Shown here: piece after piece, positions 23,147 to 39,185 of the stretch | Layout of the letters: each line of letters starts with the position of its first letter | How positions within the stretch are numbered: the first letter of the stretch is position 1 | NCBI GenBank assembly: GCA_031308135.1 | Contig: JAHLJT010000631.1 | Coordinates: 8,251,286-8,315,285, forward strand | Source of the DNA: Acheta domesticus | Lineage: Eukaryota > Arthropoda > Insecta > Orthoptera > Gryllidae | Reading direction: 5' to 3' | Length of the DNA stretch: 64,000 bases | Program-made: the position numbers and the translations under genes | The notes under the pieces: generated by a model | Told to the model about the DNA's origin: nothing | Seen by the model: only the letters and a program-made list of their open reading frames with translations | Databases searched by the model: none

Positions 23147-25506
23147 GAATACAATTCCTTGAATATATGAGTCTTAAAATCAATTCCTTAGATGCCTTCC
23201 CTTGAATTTCACAGGGTAGTGATGCCCATGATTTGAATGCTTTTTAAATCTATGTTACTTTTCAAACAATTTTATCAATATTTTAATTTCAAGATCTATA
23301 TATTGTGCATTACCATGCATCTTCATAAGTTAAGACAAGATATATTTCTTTAATATTAATATTCTGCAAAGAGCTCCTAAATTATCTAATGTACCTACAA
23401 ACCTCTATGATGCTCTGTGCTAATACTAGCAACCGAGATGAACATGGAGTTACTGACACTGAATTTATCAGTAGCTGATGCGAACTCCAAATAACATTGA
23501 TCATTGAATAATTCAATATTTGTGTATCAACTGTTCTGGATTCCAAAGAAAATAAAAGTATATCCTGATTCAGAGGTGCCTACATCTGAAATTTTTTGCA
23601 ATGCTCAAACAAAAAAATTATTGCATAAGATTCTGATTCAAAACCTTCAGATTTCTTAAATACAAAATATTAGATTAATGAAATATTCACTTATCCACAG
23701 CAGCTTAATCACAGAATCCTGGTGCCATTTTCACAAAAATATCCATCTTCATATACCAAGGAATAAAAGCACCTCCAAACTTTTAGGAATTTGTATTCAT
23801 TAAAAATAACTTTTGTCTTCATTAATTAAAATATACATCTTTTAACATTTAACATGAAAATGCAAGTTTAATTTTTCACAATAGTATGCTGTGTCACTAT
23901 ATAACTATCTTCTCCAACATTCAAGGGACAAAATATCGACATTTATATTTAAAATAAATATTTAAATAGCAATTACAACAACATATGATAAACCAAGTAA
24001 CAAATGAAATGGTCATGTCTATTTTAAAATATCGATGCATTATTCACTGTATCATTTAATTAAGGAGTTATATTTTACTGCAAGTGAATTCAGATAGTTC
24101 CTATTTAGTACAAGTTCTCCTTTTAAAATCGAGCTTTTCGTGGGAAGCTGTTTGGATCTACCTAAATCCTATCACTTAATCTATTGTAGGTACTGCTTTA
24201 TAAATTTTCACAAGCCCAACAATTATCATACCTATAAAGAGATCTTGATATTGCACAGGAATTAGATTCAAAATAATTCATACAAAAATTTGAATGATTC
24301 AAATCTGAAACATTGGATTGCAATACTACTCGCTTAGAAGAACAAATTGGAAAAATGATCATGGTAGCATGCATTCCTCTCAAAAGGAGAGTATGTATCC
24401 TCATTCCTCTTCATGTTGCTCAAGAGCTTTTTGTCAGCAACGGCAAGGCAGTTTCACGATTTCAAAAGGAGGGGAGCATATATATGACAGGACATGTTCC
24501 ATTACTCATTACTTCGTTGCTTCATTGGCAAGTGGCCAAAACCCAAAAATATTGGACAACTATCAATAATCCAATTAATATTTTAAACTTAAATGAGATA
24601 GGGTGCTGGAAAGGAAAGTCCTCAAGACTAAATGTCTGTGCATTATCAAACTAGGGCTTGTTTTCTAGTGTTTCTACTAATAATATATAAGTCTTTTTTT
24701 AAGCATGAGACCCAATTCATACTGTATACACATTTACAAATATTATTAATGAAAAGTCAGTACTTAAGGACTACAATTCTAAGGTTAAAACAATGCTCCA
24801 AGTGCATTAGTCACAAATTATGAAAATATTTACAAGGGAGTTTTTGGAAGTGACTTTACGAATTAAAAATTAAAGTGATGCATTTTCATTCACTTTTGTC
24901 AGCCAATATTCTTTAAGTTTATAAATCACTAAAGGCTGGCTTGAAACTGACATTACTAATGACTGAGTGTCCCATAAAAAATACAAAATTTCAAAAACAG
25001 AAAATGGCATGAAAAACATTCCACAAGAGCTGCTTTAGCTACAATAACATTACAAAAAGATAAAAGACTAAAAACAATCAACAGCAGGGTAGATGCTTCC
25101 CCAATCTAAAAAAAAATTTAACCAATTTATAATCAATATTCACCAGTCATTATATCAGTAAGATCTCAAAATTTTTAAATATATTGTATTTAAATAGAAG
25201 ATTCACTTCAGTTCATTATTTTTTTGAACTCATCGAAGTTATAATATAAAATTTTATTTTAAATTAGGTTGCACAAACATTTTGCAAATTCATTCCTACA
25301 AAATAAAATTGTAACAACAGTTACAACACAAATATTTGATAATCCAATTAATTTCACCAAGTACAAAATATTAATCACATCTTAAAAATATGTAAATGTA
25401 TCATCAAAAGAATCAAGGGAATCATGACCCATGCCCAGATTTAATCATCTTCATTTAAGTATTGATTGAGTATTAGAAAGAAAGAGGGTTTGTGGAAAAA
25501 ACATGA
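23147..25506. other. Intergenic spacer downstream of LANCL3
   Basis: AT-rich, with no gene that I can support. It contains the 28-nt repeat noted at 18903. It includes the 3' UTR of the LANCL3-like transcript at its right end; no single polyadenylation signal stands out. Confidence 0.4.
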
Positions 25507-29153
<3,647 letters not shown>

Positions 29154-30371
29154 CGTTGAATACGACGCAAAATTTAGACGAAATTCACACAATGCAGGGA
29201 AAAGTAGTGCTTTGAAAGTTTTACGCGTCAACGAAATGAACATTCACTTCATTATTAATATAAAACAAAGCTGAAAGTTCACAAATCTCTGCAGGGGCCA
29301 AACCAATTTTTTTTTCTTCTCGAAAGAAACAGATCCGTCCCGGGAATTTCATATACACACTTTCGCGCAGCAACAATTTATAGAACTACCAACACAACGG
29401 CATCACTTATTTTTCTTCTTTATTAAAAAAATCGAATATTCCTTCGATCGCAATATTAAACGCATTCTTGATTGAATAATGTTCAGAATGGATGACGGGT
29501 TGCAATATCGATAGCCCCGAAAAATGTAATAGGTTTCAGAGAAGCGAAACATTGACAGATATGTAATATTTCAATGTTGGAAATACCGATGAAAACACTC
29601 CACACCGGGAAATCCAGATTTGATCCAAATTCATTGATTGCATTTTAAACTTAAAAAGTGTTCATGGTCATGAACATAAGTAGACATTATAATTATACGC
29701 AAAAAACATGAAATATTCTGGACTATTAAATTCAATTATACTTGATGTTTTGGCTACAGAGTTTCTGACAGAAAGTAGTTTAAAAAACGTTTTGAAATAC
29801 TAACTCAGAATAACATAATTTTAAACTTAAAAGTTTTTATTTTTCTTAAAGTACTCAAAGTTTGTTTTGTGATTTTCGAGGATATGGATTTTTTCATCTT
29901 CACGCTGGAATGAATATGACTATAAAGGAAAATTGAAAAAATCTACCCGTCAGTGAATGCTAGCGGCTAACCGTTTAGCCTATTTGCTCCAAAATTGATA
30001 TTCCCCAATCGATATGGCTAATGTCGCGGCCCCTTGAATTTGAAACCGATATTTTAATTTTGGGGGGTACTTTACACGAAGCTCCTGAGACATCAATATT
30101 TAAAGAAGTTGTCGGATGAGAATGGTGCAGGTCTCATTTTATTGAAATTAATGAAATGTATACAGGCGTCCCACCACCTACGGACCACGAGAACAGGAAT
30201 AGCTCAAAAGGATATGAAAAATAATTAATTTAATTTTAATTATTTTTTACTACTGAAAATCCCAATATTAATTCCATGCGCAGTGAACGTAATAAAGAGG
30301 CAGCCAGAAAGTGATTTAACAGTGAAAGTGTAACATTTGGACTGCATATTCTCTCTAGCAAAAAGAAAAGA
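29154..30371. other. LANCL3 upstream region and spacer
   Basis: The first coding exon of LANCL3 is preceded by about 130 nt that include TTTTTTTTTCTTCTCG and a CCCGGGAATTTC patch. No TATA box at a clear spacing is seen. The rest is AT-rich and non-coding. Confidence 0.4.
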
Positions 30372-30379
30372 GAATAAAC

Positions 30380-30853
30380 CAGTGGCGTAGCTGGGGGGGG
30401 GGGGGCAAGGGGGGCGGCGGGCCCCGGGTGACACCATTCTAGGGTTGACACCAATTAAAATATTTTATAGTTGGAATTTTACAATTTAAATCATTTTCTT
30501 AAAATTTTTATATATTAATCAAGACTATCTGATTTGGCTCTATTGTTAATAGAAAATGACATTGCGATAAGTATAGATTTTAATGAAATTATAAAATGTT
30601 TGCTGCCCTAAAATCTCGTAAAGGGGTTTTATAAATAGCTTACGTTTGTTGATAAGTTGTTTAATTTTAAAATATTTATTTAAAAATTATATTTCAATTA
30701 TTCTTAATTACATAGAATTTTTAATATACTATAAATGACTATAATGTGCAAATGTGTTTGTATTTTTAATAGAATAATGTACAATCTATGCAGCAATAGA
30801 TATTTTTATACATAATTTATGGGGGGGTTACACCAGCTGAAGCTACGCCACTG
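30380..30853. mobile_element. hAT-type MITE with perfect 8-bp target duplication
   Basis: The 474-bp insertion starts CAGTGGCGTAGCT and ends AGCTACGCCACTG, a perfect inverted repeat of at least 12 bp. It is flanked on both sides by GAATAAAC (30372-30379 and 30854-30861), an exact 8-bp duplication as made by hAT transposases. A run of 13 G follows the left repeat and a 7-G run precedes the right one. There is no transposase, so it is non-autonomous. The intact duplication suggests a fairly recent insertion. Confidence 0.9.
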
Positions 30854-30889
30854 GAATAAACTATGCACATTGCGCGCTTTCCCGTATAA

Positions 30890-31140
30890 TAATAATAATA
30901 ATTATTATTATTATTATTATATTAATATGATTTTTCTTTCTTGCACTTACTAATATAAGAAGAGAAAGTATTGTAATCGTGCGCCGGAAAACGGCGAATT
31001 TTCGACACAAAAACTGTTATTGCCGGGCCCTGGAAAAAAGTGGATAAATCCAGTTGCTAATATAGAAAAAAAATTCCTCTAATATGTGGTGTAACCAGAA
31101 TCCATTTTTTGTGCGTCCTTCACACCGAAAAATCGATTGA
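30890..31140 (+). repeat. Interspersed repeat, partner of 21486-21700
   Basis: A mirrored AAT/ATT microsatellite (30887-30920) leads into a stretch whose AAAAAGTGGATAAA-TCCAGTTGCTAA core is the inverted match of 21486-21700. The family is unknown to me. Confidence 0.6.
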
Positions 31141-31404
31141 TTGATTTGGGTTTAGAGGGTGTTTCAACTACTAAGGTCATTGGCGCTCATAACGAAGTAT
31201 TTTTTAAATATATTTAGTAAGTGTTGCAGATGTAACTTACCCTCTGATTAAAAGCATGTACATAACCTAAAAAGAGGGCTTGAATTCCGCATCAAATATA
31301 AAAGTAGATAAGGCAGAAGGAAAATATAAAACCAACGCGTAAAATTTATCATAAAATGTAAAATTGGCTGTAAAGGAGCCAAGAAACGTAAAACAGTGAC
31401 CTCT

Positions 31405-31407
<3 letters not shown>

Positions 31408-31453
<46 letters not shown>

Positions 31454-31795
31454 CTCGTGTCACAGTTTTAGTTACCATACTCCTCCGAAACGGCTAGACA
31501 GATTTTGATGAAATTTTATATGTGTATTCAGTAGGTCTGAAAATAGATTGTTATCTATTTTTTTATACCCCTTAGTGATATAAAACACCTATTTTTTTAA
31601 AAATTTTCGGACAAAACGTTTTAGGCAACCCGCTACACAGCGGGATTTCACCCGCTACACGGTGTTTCACCATATTACGCACCTGCTCAGCGATGTGCAG
31701 AATCTGCTATTAAATGTGAATAACACGGAGAGAGACAGTGAAAGAGAGAGAGACGGAGAAAGAGAGATAGGGGCAGAATAATGTCTGCCGGGCTC
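31408..31795 (+). repeat. AT-microsatellite-led repeat ending in CAGCTAG, possible Helitron-like or SINE-like element
   Basis: An (AT)n run at 31408-31447 is followed by AAATTCTCGTGTCACAG and CTCCTCCGAAACGGCTAGAC. A GA-rich stretch at about 31730-31770 follows, then GCCGGGCTCAGCTAG at the end (31789-31803). A similar tail, TCGGGTCAGCTAGT, occurs near 48554-48567, so this is an interspersed family. A CTAG 3' end would suit a Helitron, but the 5' end is unproven and a retroposon origin is equally possible. Confidence 0.45.
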
Positions 31796-31803
31796 AGCTA
31801 GAA

Positions 31804-32685
31804 AAATGTTTGTCTCCACGACACATCGTTGCGTTAGGTTTGAGGAGTCTTAAGCATATTAGGGACTAATATATCATTAATACTACAATTAGCAGGAAAA
31901 AATCACAGCAATTACTATTTGACTACACGTAGATATGACACTGGGACTAGGAACTTTGTTTTAATAATTTGTGATGTTTGTTGCTGCGAAATGTTTAATT
32001 AGTCTTAATTAATTAATGTTTAGTTAGCCTTTGGAAGTTGATATTAAATTCTCGAATGTAAAAAATGGGGAATAGATTCATTGTTGAACAGTTAAAAATG
32101 TGTACATGTATTTTATAACAATTTTTTAAATGATTGTTCTTTAGAGAAGATTTATTTATTATCGTTATTTTCTCCTGCCGTCTTTTAATATATAGATTTT
32201 CGTTTTTACTGCCATTTAGTGCAACAATAGGTAAAGAAAATCCTCATTGATTTACATGATGTAATGATGTAATATCACTTGATCAGTATCCCCGTAAGGC
32301 CCGCAACAGACTACGCCGAGGAATGTGTTTCCAGAAATGTGCGACGAGAAATGTGGAAAATCGAAACAAGGGACTCATGGACCCCCACACACCTGAAAGA
32401 GTTTCCTCGTTCGTCTCTGCGGAGGCGAAAGAGTTCCTCGCTCGAGTCGGTCTCGGACACATTTCTACTCCTTCACTTGTTATACGACATTTGGGCGTTC
32501 GCTGCCGCAGGAAAACACCAAACAGTGCATAGAACTGAGTGAGGTTATAACGTTTGGCAGTAAAAGATGAGATAAACTACCAGTTTTTTAAAATTGTTTT
32601 CTTGAATTTTCTCTTCAAACGGAAATGAACACGTAAAAACTTGTATGGAAGATATTCTTATTTGTGTGAAATCCGCTGATAATAA
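31804..32685. other. Spacer left of Gypsy element A
   Basis: Mostly AT-rich. A CpG-richer segment at 32290-32420 contains AGGCCCGCAACAGACTAC, which recurs inverted at about 46308-46325, so it is part of a dispersed repeat. No gene supported. Confidence 0.4.
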
Positions 32686-33757
32686 TGAAATATACCTTTA
32701 TCATCGTCTCATCAATAGTGCGGTTGTAATTATGGCCTGTTCCAAATTTATATTAAGATTTGGGCGCCAGAAACAGGTTACATTAATTACTACCAAAGTT
32801 TTCCCATCTAATTTAAACAAAATTATAGAAACATCCAGCTAGCTTGGGTCGATGGGTCCGGATACAAATACTCGCTATCGCCTCGATAACCGATTACCTG
32901 ATCTGCCAACTATACAGTATGGCGTGGAATCTGAAATGTAATAATAATATGCTTCCAACTAATTAAAGATTATGATTGACAAATGAAAACTCCTTTCATT
33001 TCCAAAGAACAAAATTCAATAATTTATTTAACTTTAAGTTTCAACAATTAATTTTACGGTCATGACCTTTTAAATAGTATCTCTTTTGTACTGCAGTACT
33101 TCTTTACCGTTTTGCTTGTTGACGCTCCGTAATCGCTTCTCACTTGACCGTTGTTGGTTCCAAGTTTCGCTTCTCTCTTCCGGTCTTGCGCTGCTGCTGA
33201 CACGTCCAGCCCACACTGCATAAAATACTTATCGGTTCTTATCCGATGCTCCCAGTTCCTAATCTTTCCCACTGGTTATAGAAAACATTAAAGTTCAACT
33301 GCAATATCCGAAAAACTGTGCAAGTCCTCCGCGAACCCACTTTCCTAATATAATGTCTGCAAACGATCTTTACACCACGACACCCAGAGTCAGAATGTTC
33401 TGTTTAATGCGTTCTTTAACCCTTTATGGCTCGGTAAGCGTCCATCATTCTATTTTTTCAAAACACAGCGGCAAAATTAGACTATCTAGTCTTCACTAGC
33501 CAACCCGTGCGTCTCTTACGAACCCGAGTAGCCGCGACCTCCGTCAGTCATTCGTTTTTGAACCAATTACATCTTATGTTCTTCAGCTATCTAGCCGGCG
33601 TCCTGACGTCTTCAAGGCCCGTGTACAGTTTGTTGACCTTGCCAACCTCTGCGCTGACGTTGCTAAGGCCGCATACCGCCATATTGTATACCCATTTATC
33701 CACCCCATGTATAGCTGACATCATTAAATAAAATCTATAATATTCTGGTATATCACA
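32686..33757 (-). repeat. 3' LTR of Gypsy element A
   Basis: Matches 39207-40351 nearly base for base but lacks a stretch of about 73 nt that the 5' copy has near 39855-39930. On the plus strand it starts TGAAATATACC and ends TATCACA. Confidence 0.93.
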
Positions 33758-33772
33758 ACTTCCCCTCTCCAA
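33758..33772 (-). other. Polypurine tract of Gypsy element A
   Basis: On the sense (minus) strand GGAGAGGGGAAGT abuts the TGTGATATACC start of the 3' LTR, the expected primer site for plus-strand synthesis. Confidence 0.8.
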
Positions 33773-34122
33773 GCGTCATTTGGTTTGCTACAACAAAACT
33801 ATATGACAAGACTACATTAAACACTTTCTTCTTACTTCACTACGCTGTATTCACTGACACTTTGCACTTTACACAACACATATCTTGTATCTTGCAGCCT
33901 TAAACTATTTACATTTGTTTTGTGAATATGCCAACATAGTTTTGAACCATCTCATTGAGTATAAATTATTGCCTGCTATTTACTTCCGTCTAATATCCAT
34001 CACATGTTAATTGAAAAATTTTTTCACATTCTAACAAAATAGACGTAACAACACAACAAACACTATTACACACTATTATATACAGATACTATTTACAATG
34101 ATTTATTCCTGGACAAGAATAT

Positions 34123-36597
34123 TCAGTCATGGGTATCGTCCCTTTTATACGGTTTAATGTTCCTATAATTATATGTCCCCATCTGTTTACCATTTTCACC
34201 CTTTAAGATTACAGCGTTTTTACTTAGTACCTTGTCAATCCGGTACGGTCCTTTATACAAAGGAAAAAATGTATAAAATAGTTTTTTGTCTACCGACGAT
34301 ACTTGTGGTAATCAAACTCTAATCAATACTTAGTCATTCGCATTATATCTACCGTTAAAATATTGCTTCTGCTTCATCTTCCTTCTTGCAGCTGCTTCCT
34401 TCAAATTATCATAAATTATGCTCATCTTCCTATTGTTCTCTGAGATCCCACTGATTTCTGAAGGTATTTCTATTCCCTTAAACGGATCTTTTTCTCCTGT
34501 TCTCCCCATATGAATTTCCGTTGGTGTATTTCGCGTACTCCCATGAGGAACATTATTCAAGACATAATTTAATAAAGGAACGGCCTCCATCCATCGGTTG
34601 TGACATTCCGAAATGTAGACTCTAAATAATCGTGAAATTTCTTTCATAATTCTCTCACTGGGGTTAGCTTGAGGATTCCGTACCGTAGTATAACCTATTT
34701 GTACCCCAATTTTTCCCATCTCTTGTTCCCATTTTCCGCTGGTAAATTGTGTTCCCAAATCACTAATAATTTTTCTCGGTACACCGAATTCTTCAAAAAA
34801 TTTGCAACATTGTGTAATGCAACTCTGTGCATTCGCCTTTCTAATGGGATATAATTTCACTATTTTAGAAAAAACGTCCATTATTACAAACAAATGTTGA
34901 TTTCCAAATTTAGATTTCGGCATCAGCCCATAGAGCTCCACGGCGTATAGTAGCGGCGTATAGGCGGCCCTAGGTGACATAGGTATTACGGCTTCTCTAC
35001 TTCCTTCATACTTTTTGTTGGGCTGTTTTGTTTTCTGACAAATGTCACACTCACTAATTTGCTTGCGAATTTGTCGCCCCATGCCTTTCCAATAACATTT
35101 CGATCGAAGAATAGTTTCAATTTTATTACATCCGAAATGGCCGAAATGTTGATGGGTAGATCGAATAAGCTCTCGTCTATGTGCCTCTGGTATCCAAATT
35201 TGGTACTGTGCTCCCCGATTCTTAATTCGATGTAATAATATCCCCTCGTACATTTTCCACATTGAAAATTTCGAATCATCCTGTCGTCGGTCGTGGTCCT
35301 CCGCTAAAAAATGCTCAATTATTCGTTTTCCCATAGGATCCTCCCTCTGAATCTTCGATAATTCCTCCTTTGTCCATTTCGGTTGTATTTTTACTAACTG
35401 TATAGCGTTTATATCTGATCCGGTACTATACTCCATTTCCTTAATTTTTATTCTTGACAAATAATCGGGTAAAACATTCTCGCGACCTTCACAATATTGG
35501 ATGTCAAAATCAAATTGTTGAAGCCATAATGACCATCTCAACAATCTGTCATTATTTAAATGGCTCCTCATTAGAAAAATTAGAGCTTTATGGTCGGTAA
35601 TGACGGTGAACTGTTGTCCAATTAATATTGTTCTTAACTTCTGTGTAGCCCACACAATCCATAATGCTTCTCTTTCACTAGTAGTAAAATGTTCACTAGG
35701 GGTCAACACGCGACTTTCTAGGGCGATTATTTTCTGCTTATTGTCTTCATCAAGTTGAAAAAGTACGGCTCCCATTGCAAATCCACTACTATCTACTTGT
35801 AAATACATTCTTTTGTCAAAATTTGGATAGCTAATCATAAATGTTTTATCAAAAAGTTTTTTCAATTTCTCAAACGCGTCTTGACATCTGGCGTCCCATA
35901 CCCATTTCTTCCCCTTTCTTAACAGTTCTATTATTGGGTGTATAATTTCAGAATAGCCTTTACAAAATCGTGAGTAATAATTACACATCCCAATTAATCG
36001 TCTAACTTCCCTTACATTCCGCGGTCGTGGAAAATTCTTAATTAATTCTCTCTTCCGATCTTGTATTGATATTCCTTGATTAGATATGACGTGCCCCATA
36101 AATTCTATATTCTTCCTTCCAAACTGACATTTCCTAATATTCAATTTCATATTATATGCCCGAAAGATCTTAAATAGTTTTTCTAGTTTTCTTAAATGCT
36201 CGCGCATATTACTAGAAAATAATACAATGTCGTCGACATACATAAGAATTGTTTCCTTCAGTTCGGCCGGAATCACATCATCTAAGTAACTAATTAAGGC
36301 TGCGCCACTATTCTTTAATCCGAAAGCCATTCTTTGAAAACTGTACGTATTGCCTTCGAATGCAAAGCTAACAAATTTTTGGGATTCTGGGTGTAATCCA
36401 ATTTGCCAATATGATGCAGTAAAATCTAGTCCTGTAAATATCCGAGCTCCTTTTATTTTCAACATCATCTCCTCCAATTTCGGCGGTTTTTCATGACGAG
36501 CGATGGTTTTGCTATTGAGTTTTCTAGCATCGATACAAAATCTGATTTTATTATCTTTCTTTCGGACTATTACTATCGGGCTCACATACGGTGTCAT
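34123..36597 (-). pseudogene. Gypsy A pol: reverse transcriptase, RNase H, integrase
   Basis: The frame opens at PYVSPIVIVRKKDNKIRFCI and contains the RT palm (LDFTASYWQI, YVDDIVLFSS with the catalytic DD). The connection and RNase H follow (YLQVDSSGFAMGAVLF, SEREALWIVWA, TDHKAL). Integrase follows with its HHCC zinc finger (HQHFGHFGCNKI, CDICQK) and core (VIMDVFSK, SDLGTQFTS, ERIMKEI). In the core the position usually held by the first catalytic Asp reads AVELYG, with Glu instead, so integrase may be inactive. The long frame stops at 34330. In the same frame the GPY/F-type tail (LYKGPYRIDKVL) continues to a final stop at 34123 after a second stop at 34312-34314. The upstream end is out of frame with the protease. 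Confidence 0.93.
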
Positions 36598-37457
36598 AGA
36601 TTTTTTATGATACCATCCTCCAGCATCGTGTTTATTTGTTTACGTACTTCGGCTTTAAATACATGTGGGATCGGGTATTGCTTTACATTGAATGGTTCCT
36701 CATCCAACAATTCAATTTTAAATTGATATCCTTTTACGGGCTCCTTTGAACCTTCAAAAACATCTTGATATTCGCTAACTAACGTTTCAACGGAACGGCT
36801 AACATCTACTCCATTTTCGTCGACCGCATACTTGGCTGCTGCGTGAATCTGGTCCCTGGTCTCTTCAATTAGTTCCGCAATATCACAAATACACAAATCT
36901 TCGCCCTCCTGATCTTTGATCCCCAAACAATGTTGTTGCCCTTTGTCAGTTCGTAACAATATATTCCTGTTACCTACATCGACCTTGGCGTCACACATCT
37001 TTAGGCCATCAATCCCCAAAATGATTGGACGAATCAAATTTTTTATAATTATCGCAGGGAACTGTATCGTCACCCCTTGGACTTCCACCTCCATCCAAAT
37101 TTGCTGACTTCTTGTTTCGATGCGCCTCCCGTTAGCCGTACGAATATTTAATTTTCTAGCAGGTAATTCTTCAATCTTATTCCCTTCTTTCTTTAGTTGT
37201 TTATATAATTCTTCCGATACCGCACAAACATTTGCACCTGTGTCAATTAAAATGTCTACCGGTATATGCCGAAATATCCCCTTCAACACCAAACACGTGC
37301 TATTTTCCGCCCGTTCGTCTGTCTCTTCCCTTAACAAATCTTCTGCTGCTACCTCAATGCTCTTCAACTCTGTAATAACCATCATCTCATCAGTCTTATC
37401 GTTCGAAATAACCCGCCTATTTACTTCGAACAGTGGGAGTTTTCCTGCTCTATTGCA
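36594..37457 (-). CDS. Gypsy A protease and pol N-terminus
   Basis: Retroviral-type aspartic protease with the active site LIDTGANVCAVSE about 50 codons after the first Met at 37385, and the second hydrophobic motif IILGIDGL. The frame is open from 37457 and overlaps the last 37 nt of gag in the -1 frame, so -1 ribosomal frameshifting from gag is the likely way it is made. It ends with VKQYPIPHVFKAEVRKQI, the pre-RT linker, and stops at 36594 at an A-run where RT continues in another frame. Confidence 0.88.
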   Translation of the reverse strand, partial: CNRAGKLPLFEVNRRVISNDKTDEMMVITELKSIEVAAEDLLREETDERAENSTCLVLKGIFRHIPVDILIDTGANVCAVSEELYKQLKKEGNKIEELPARKLNIRTANGRRIETRSQQIWMEVEVQGVTIQFPAIIIKNLIRPIILGIDGLKMCDAKVDVGNRNILLRTDKGQQHCLGIKDQEGEDLCICDIAELIEETRDQIHAAAKYAVDENGVDVSRSVETLVSEYQDVFEGSKEPVKGYQFKIELLDEEPFNVKQYPIPHVFKAEVRKQINTMLEDGIIKNL

Positions 37458-38992
37458 TTAATTTCTATCTGTTCGTGACTCTTATCATCTTTGAATCTTC
37501 GCGAGTAACAATTTCCTGTCTTTTTAGATTCTCTCTTGGCATCATTTCCCCACTCGCCCTTCCCTTCTAAACTATCATTTCCTTGGCGATTATCATTATC
37601 GGCTATTTTTCCCGTTCCATTATTCTTTCCATTCATGCTATCATGGTATCCGTTACTATTATTCCGTTCATATTCGCCATTCAATGTCCAATCGAAGAGG
37701 CTTAGCCGTTCCACTAAGTCTTCATAATCTACAGGCATCGAATTCCATAGCAAATTCTGAATACTGACTGGCAATTGACGAATAATAATTCTGGTTAATT
37801 CATTATTATCTATCCCTTCTTCGCAAGCCTTGAATGCAGCAATTTTGCGTGTTGCAAAATCACACATGGTTTCCGCCCCACCTTTCCTATATTTTTCATT
37901 CATCAATTTATATTTTAAATCAAATTTGTGATTCTCATTCCAGTAACGTTTTAAAAATTTATCTTTCCATTCTTTATAACTCGTTGGTTCCGGAATTAAT
38001 GATGTCAACCAATGATGGGCTTTAGATGACATTGCCTGCTCGACCATATGCAATTTCAACCTGTCAGGAATATTATTAATCATAAAGTAGCTTTCTAATT
38101 TTGAGATAAAAGACCACGGTTGCTCCTTGATATCCCCATGGAATTTTAAATAACTTGGCAAAACTAACGCGGATGCTGTAGTTACTACATTTCCTTGCGT
38201 GCGTGTTAGGACTTCATTTTCCAACTGATCTATTTTGCCTTTAATGTCTGCTATCTGTTTTTCCGATTCCAATTCTTGCAAAGTTTTAATATTCCTTAGC
38301 CCCTCTTGTATCTGTTGTTCTACCTTACTATCTGTAACAACTATTTTTAATTCAATATTTTCTATTTTGTCGCTATGTTGTTGCGATATCTCATTTAAAT
38401 ATTCTATACGCGATTCAACGTTCGTCATTTTTTTACATTGTTGGTTTTGTGTATGTCCTAATGCTGTAACCTTTTCCTGTAAAGCCCCAACTTCAGAATT
38501 AATTTGATTAAAACATTCCTTTTGCTCTTTCTGTATTTGACTTACTTGACAATTAAACGCATCCATTTTTGAATAAATATTACTAAATTCATTAGCTGTA
38601 TCGGCCCGTAACTGCGATATCTCCTCACATATTGCTTCACGAAAATTCTTAAATTCCTGTGCGTGATTATTCATGTCTATCTTTATATCTTTTAATTTAG
38701 CATTATTATTTTCCAATTTAGCATTATCTTCCAATTTAGCATTATTATTTTCAAATTTAGCGTTCATGTCTAAAGTCAATTCTTCCAATTTAGCATTCAT
38801 TTCAGCTAACATTTTAATTATTATTAAGTTACTAGAATCCGTATTGTCTACTGGAGCTGCCGCCACTTCCTTATCTTTCTGTTCTACCTCAACTGATTCT
38901 CGCAAAATGTCTCCTTCGGGATTCATACCGTTAGCCGCCATATTATCTATTTCGACATTTTCGGAACGTGCTGTCTTACTTCTAGTCTCCAT
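37421..38992 (-). CDS. Gypsy A gag polyprotein
   Basis: METRSKTARS at 38992 is taken as the start because element B begins its gag identically (METRSK). The first 280 residues are predicted coiled coil, including a local tandem repeat of NAKLE(D/N)N. After that comes the retrotransposon gag (capsid-like) block: LPSYLKFHGDIKEQPWSFIS, then HWLTSLIPEPTSYKEWKDKF and RYWNENHKFDLKYKL. The tail is charged and lacks a clear CCHC knuckle. It encodes the particle-forming protein; 524 aa from this start. Confidence 0.9.
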   Translation of the reverse strand: METRSKTARSENVEIDNMAANGMNPEGDILRESVEVEQKDKEVAAAPVDNTDSSNLIIIKMLAEMNAKLEELTLDMNAKFENNNAKLEDNAKLENNNAKLKDIKIDMNNHAQEFKNFREAICEEISQLRADTANEFSNIYSKMDAFNCQVSQIQKEQKECFNQINSEVGALQEKVTALGHTQNQQCKKMTNVESRIEYLNEISQQHSDKIENIELKIVVTDSKVEQQIQEGLRNIKTLQELESEKQIADIKGKIDQLENEVLTRTQGNVVTTASALVLPSYLKFHGDIKEQPWSFISKLESYFMINNIPDRLKLHMVEQAMSSKAHHWLTSLIPEPTSYKEWKDKFLKRYWNENHKFDLKYKLMNEKYRKGGAETMCDFATRKIAAFKACEEGIDNNELTRIIIRQLPVSIQNLLWNSMPVDYEDLVERLSLFDWTLNGEYERNNSNGYHDSMNGKNNGTGKIADNDNRQGNDSLEGKGEWGNDAKRESKKTGNCYSRRFKDDKSHEQIEINAIEQENSHCSK

Positions 38993-39185
38993 CTTGAAAT
39001 TATAATACAAATTAAAATTCTCACTATCAAATTCTCCTCAATGAAATGGTTTTGGCTTTTCTTATAATTACAGTTAATTTTCATATGTCAATCAATAAAT
39101 TTCAGATTCCTTTCGATCAATTTGTTATAATTTATAAGAATTCCTTTAAACGTACTTCACTTTGTTATAAATTATAACAAAATAT

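Noticed and set aside
24313..24654. 113-codon plus-strand frame downstream of LANCL3
   Set aside because: No domain, no exon signals and AT-rich intergenic context.
33060..33731. Small frames inside the Gypsy A LTR, repeated at 39581-40325
   Set aside because: They occur in both LTR copies in both orientations and have no known role; LTR sequence explains them.
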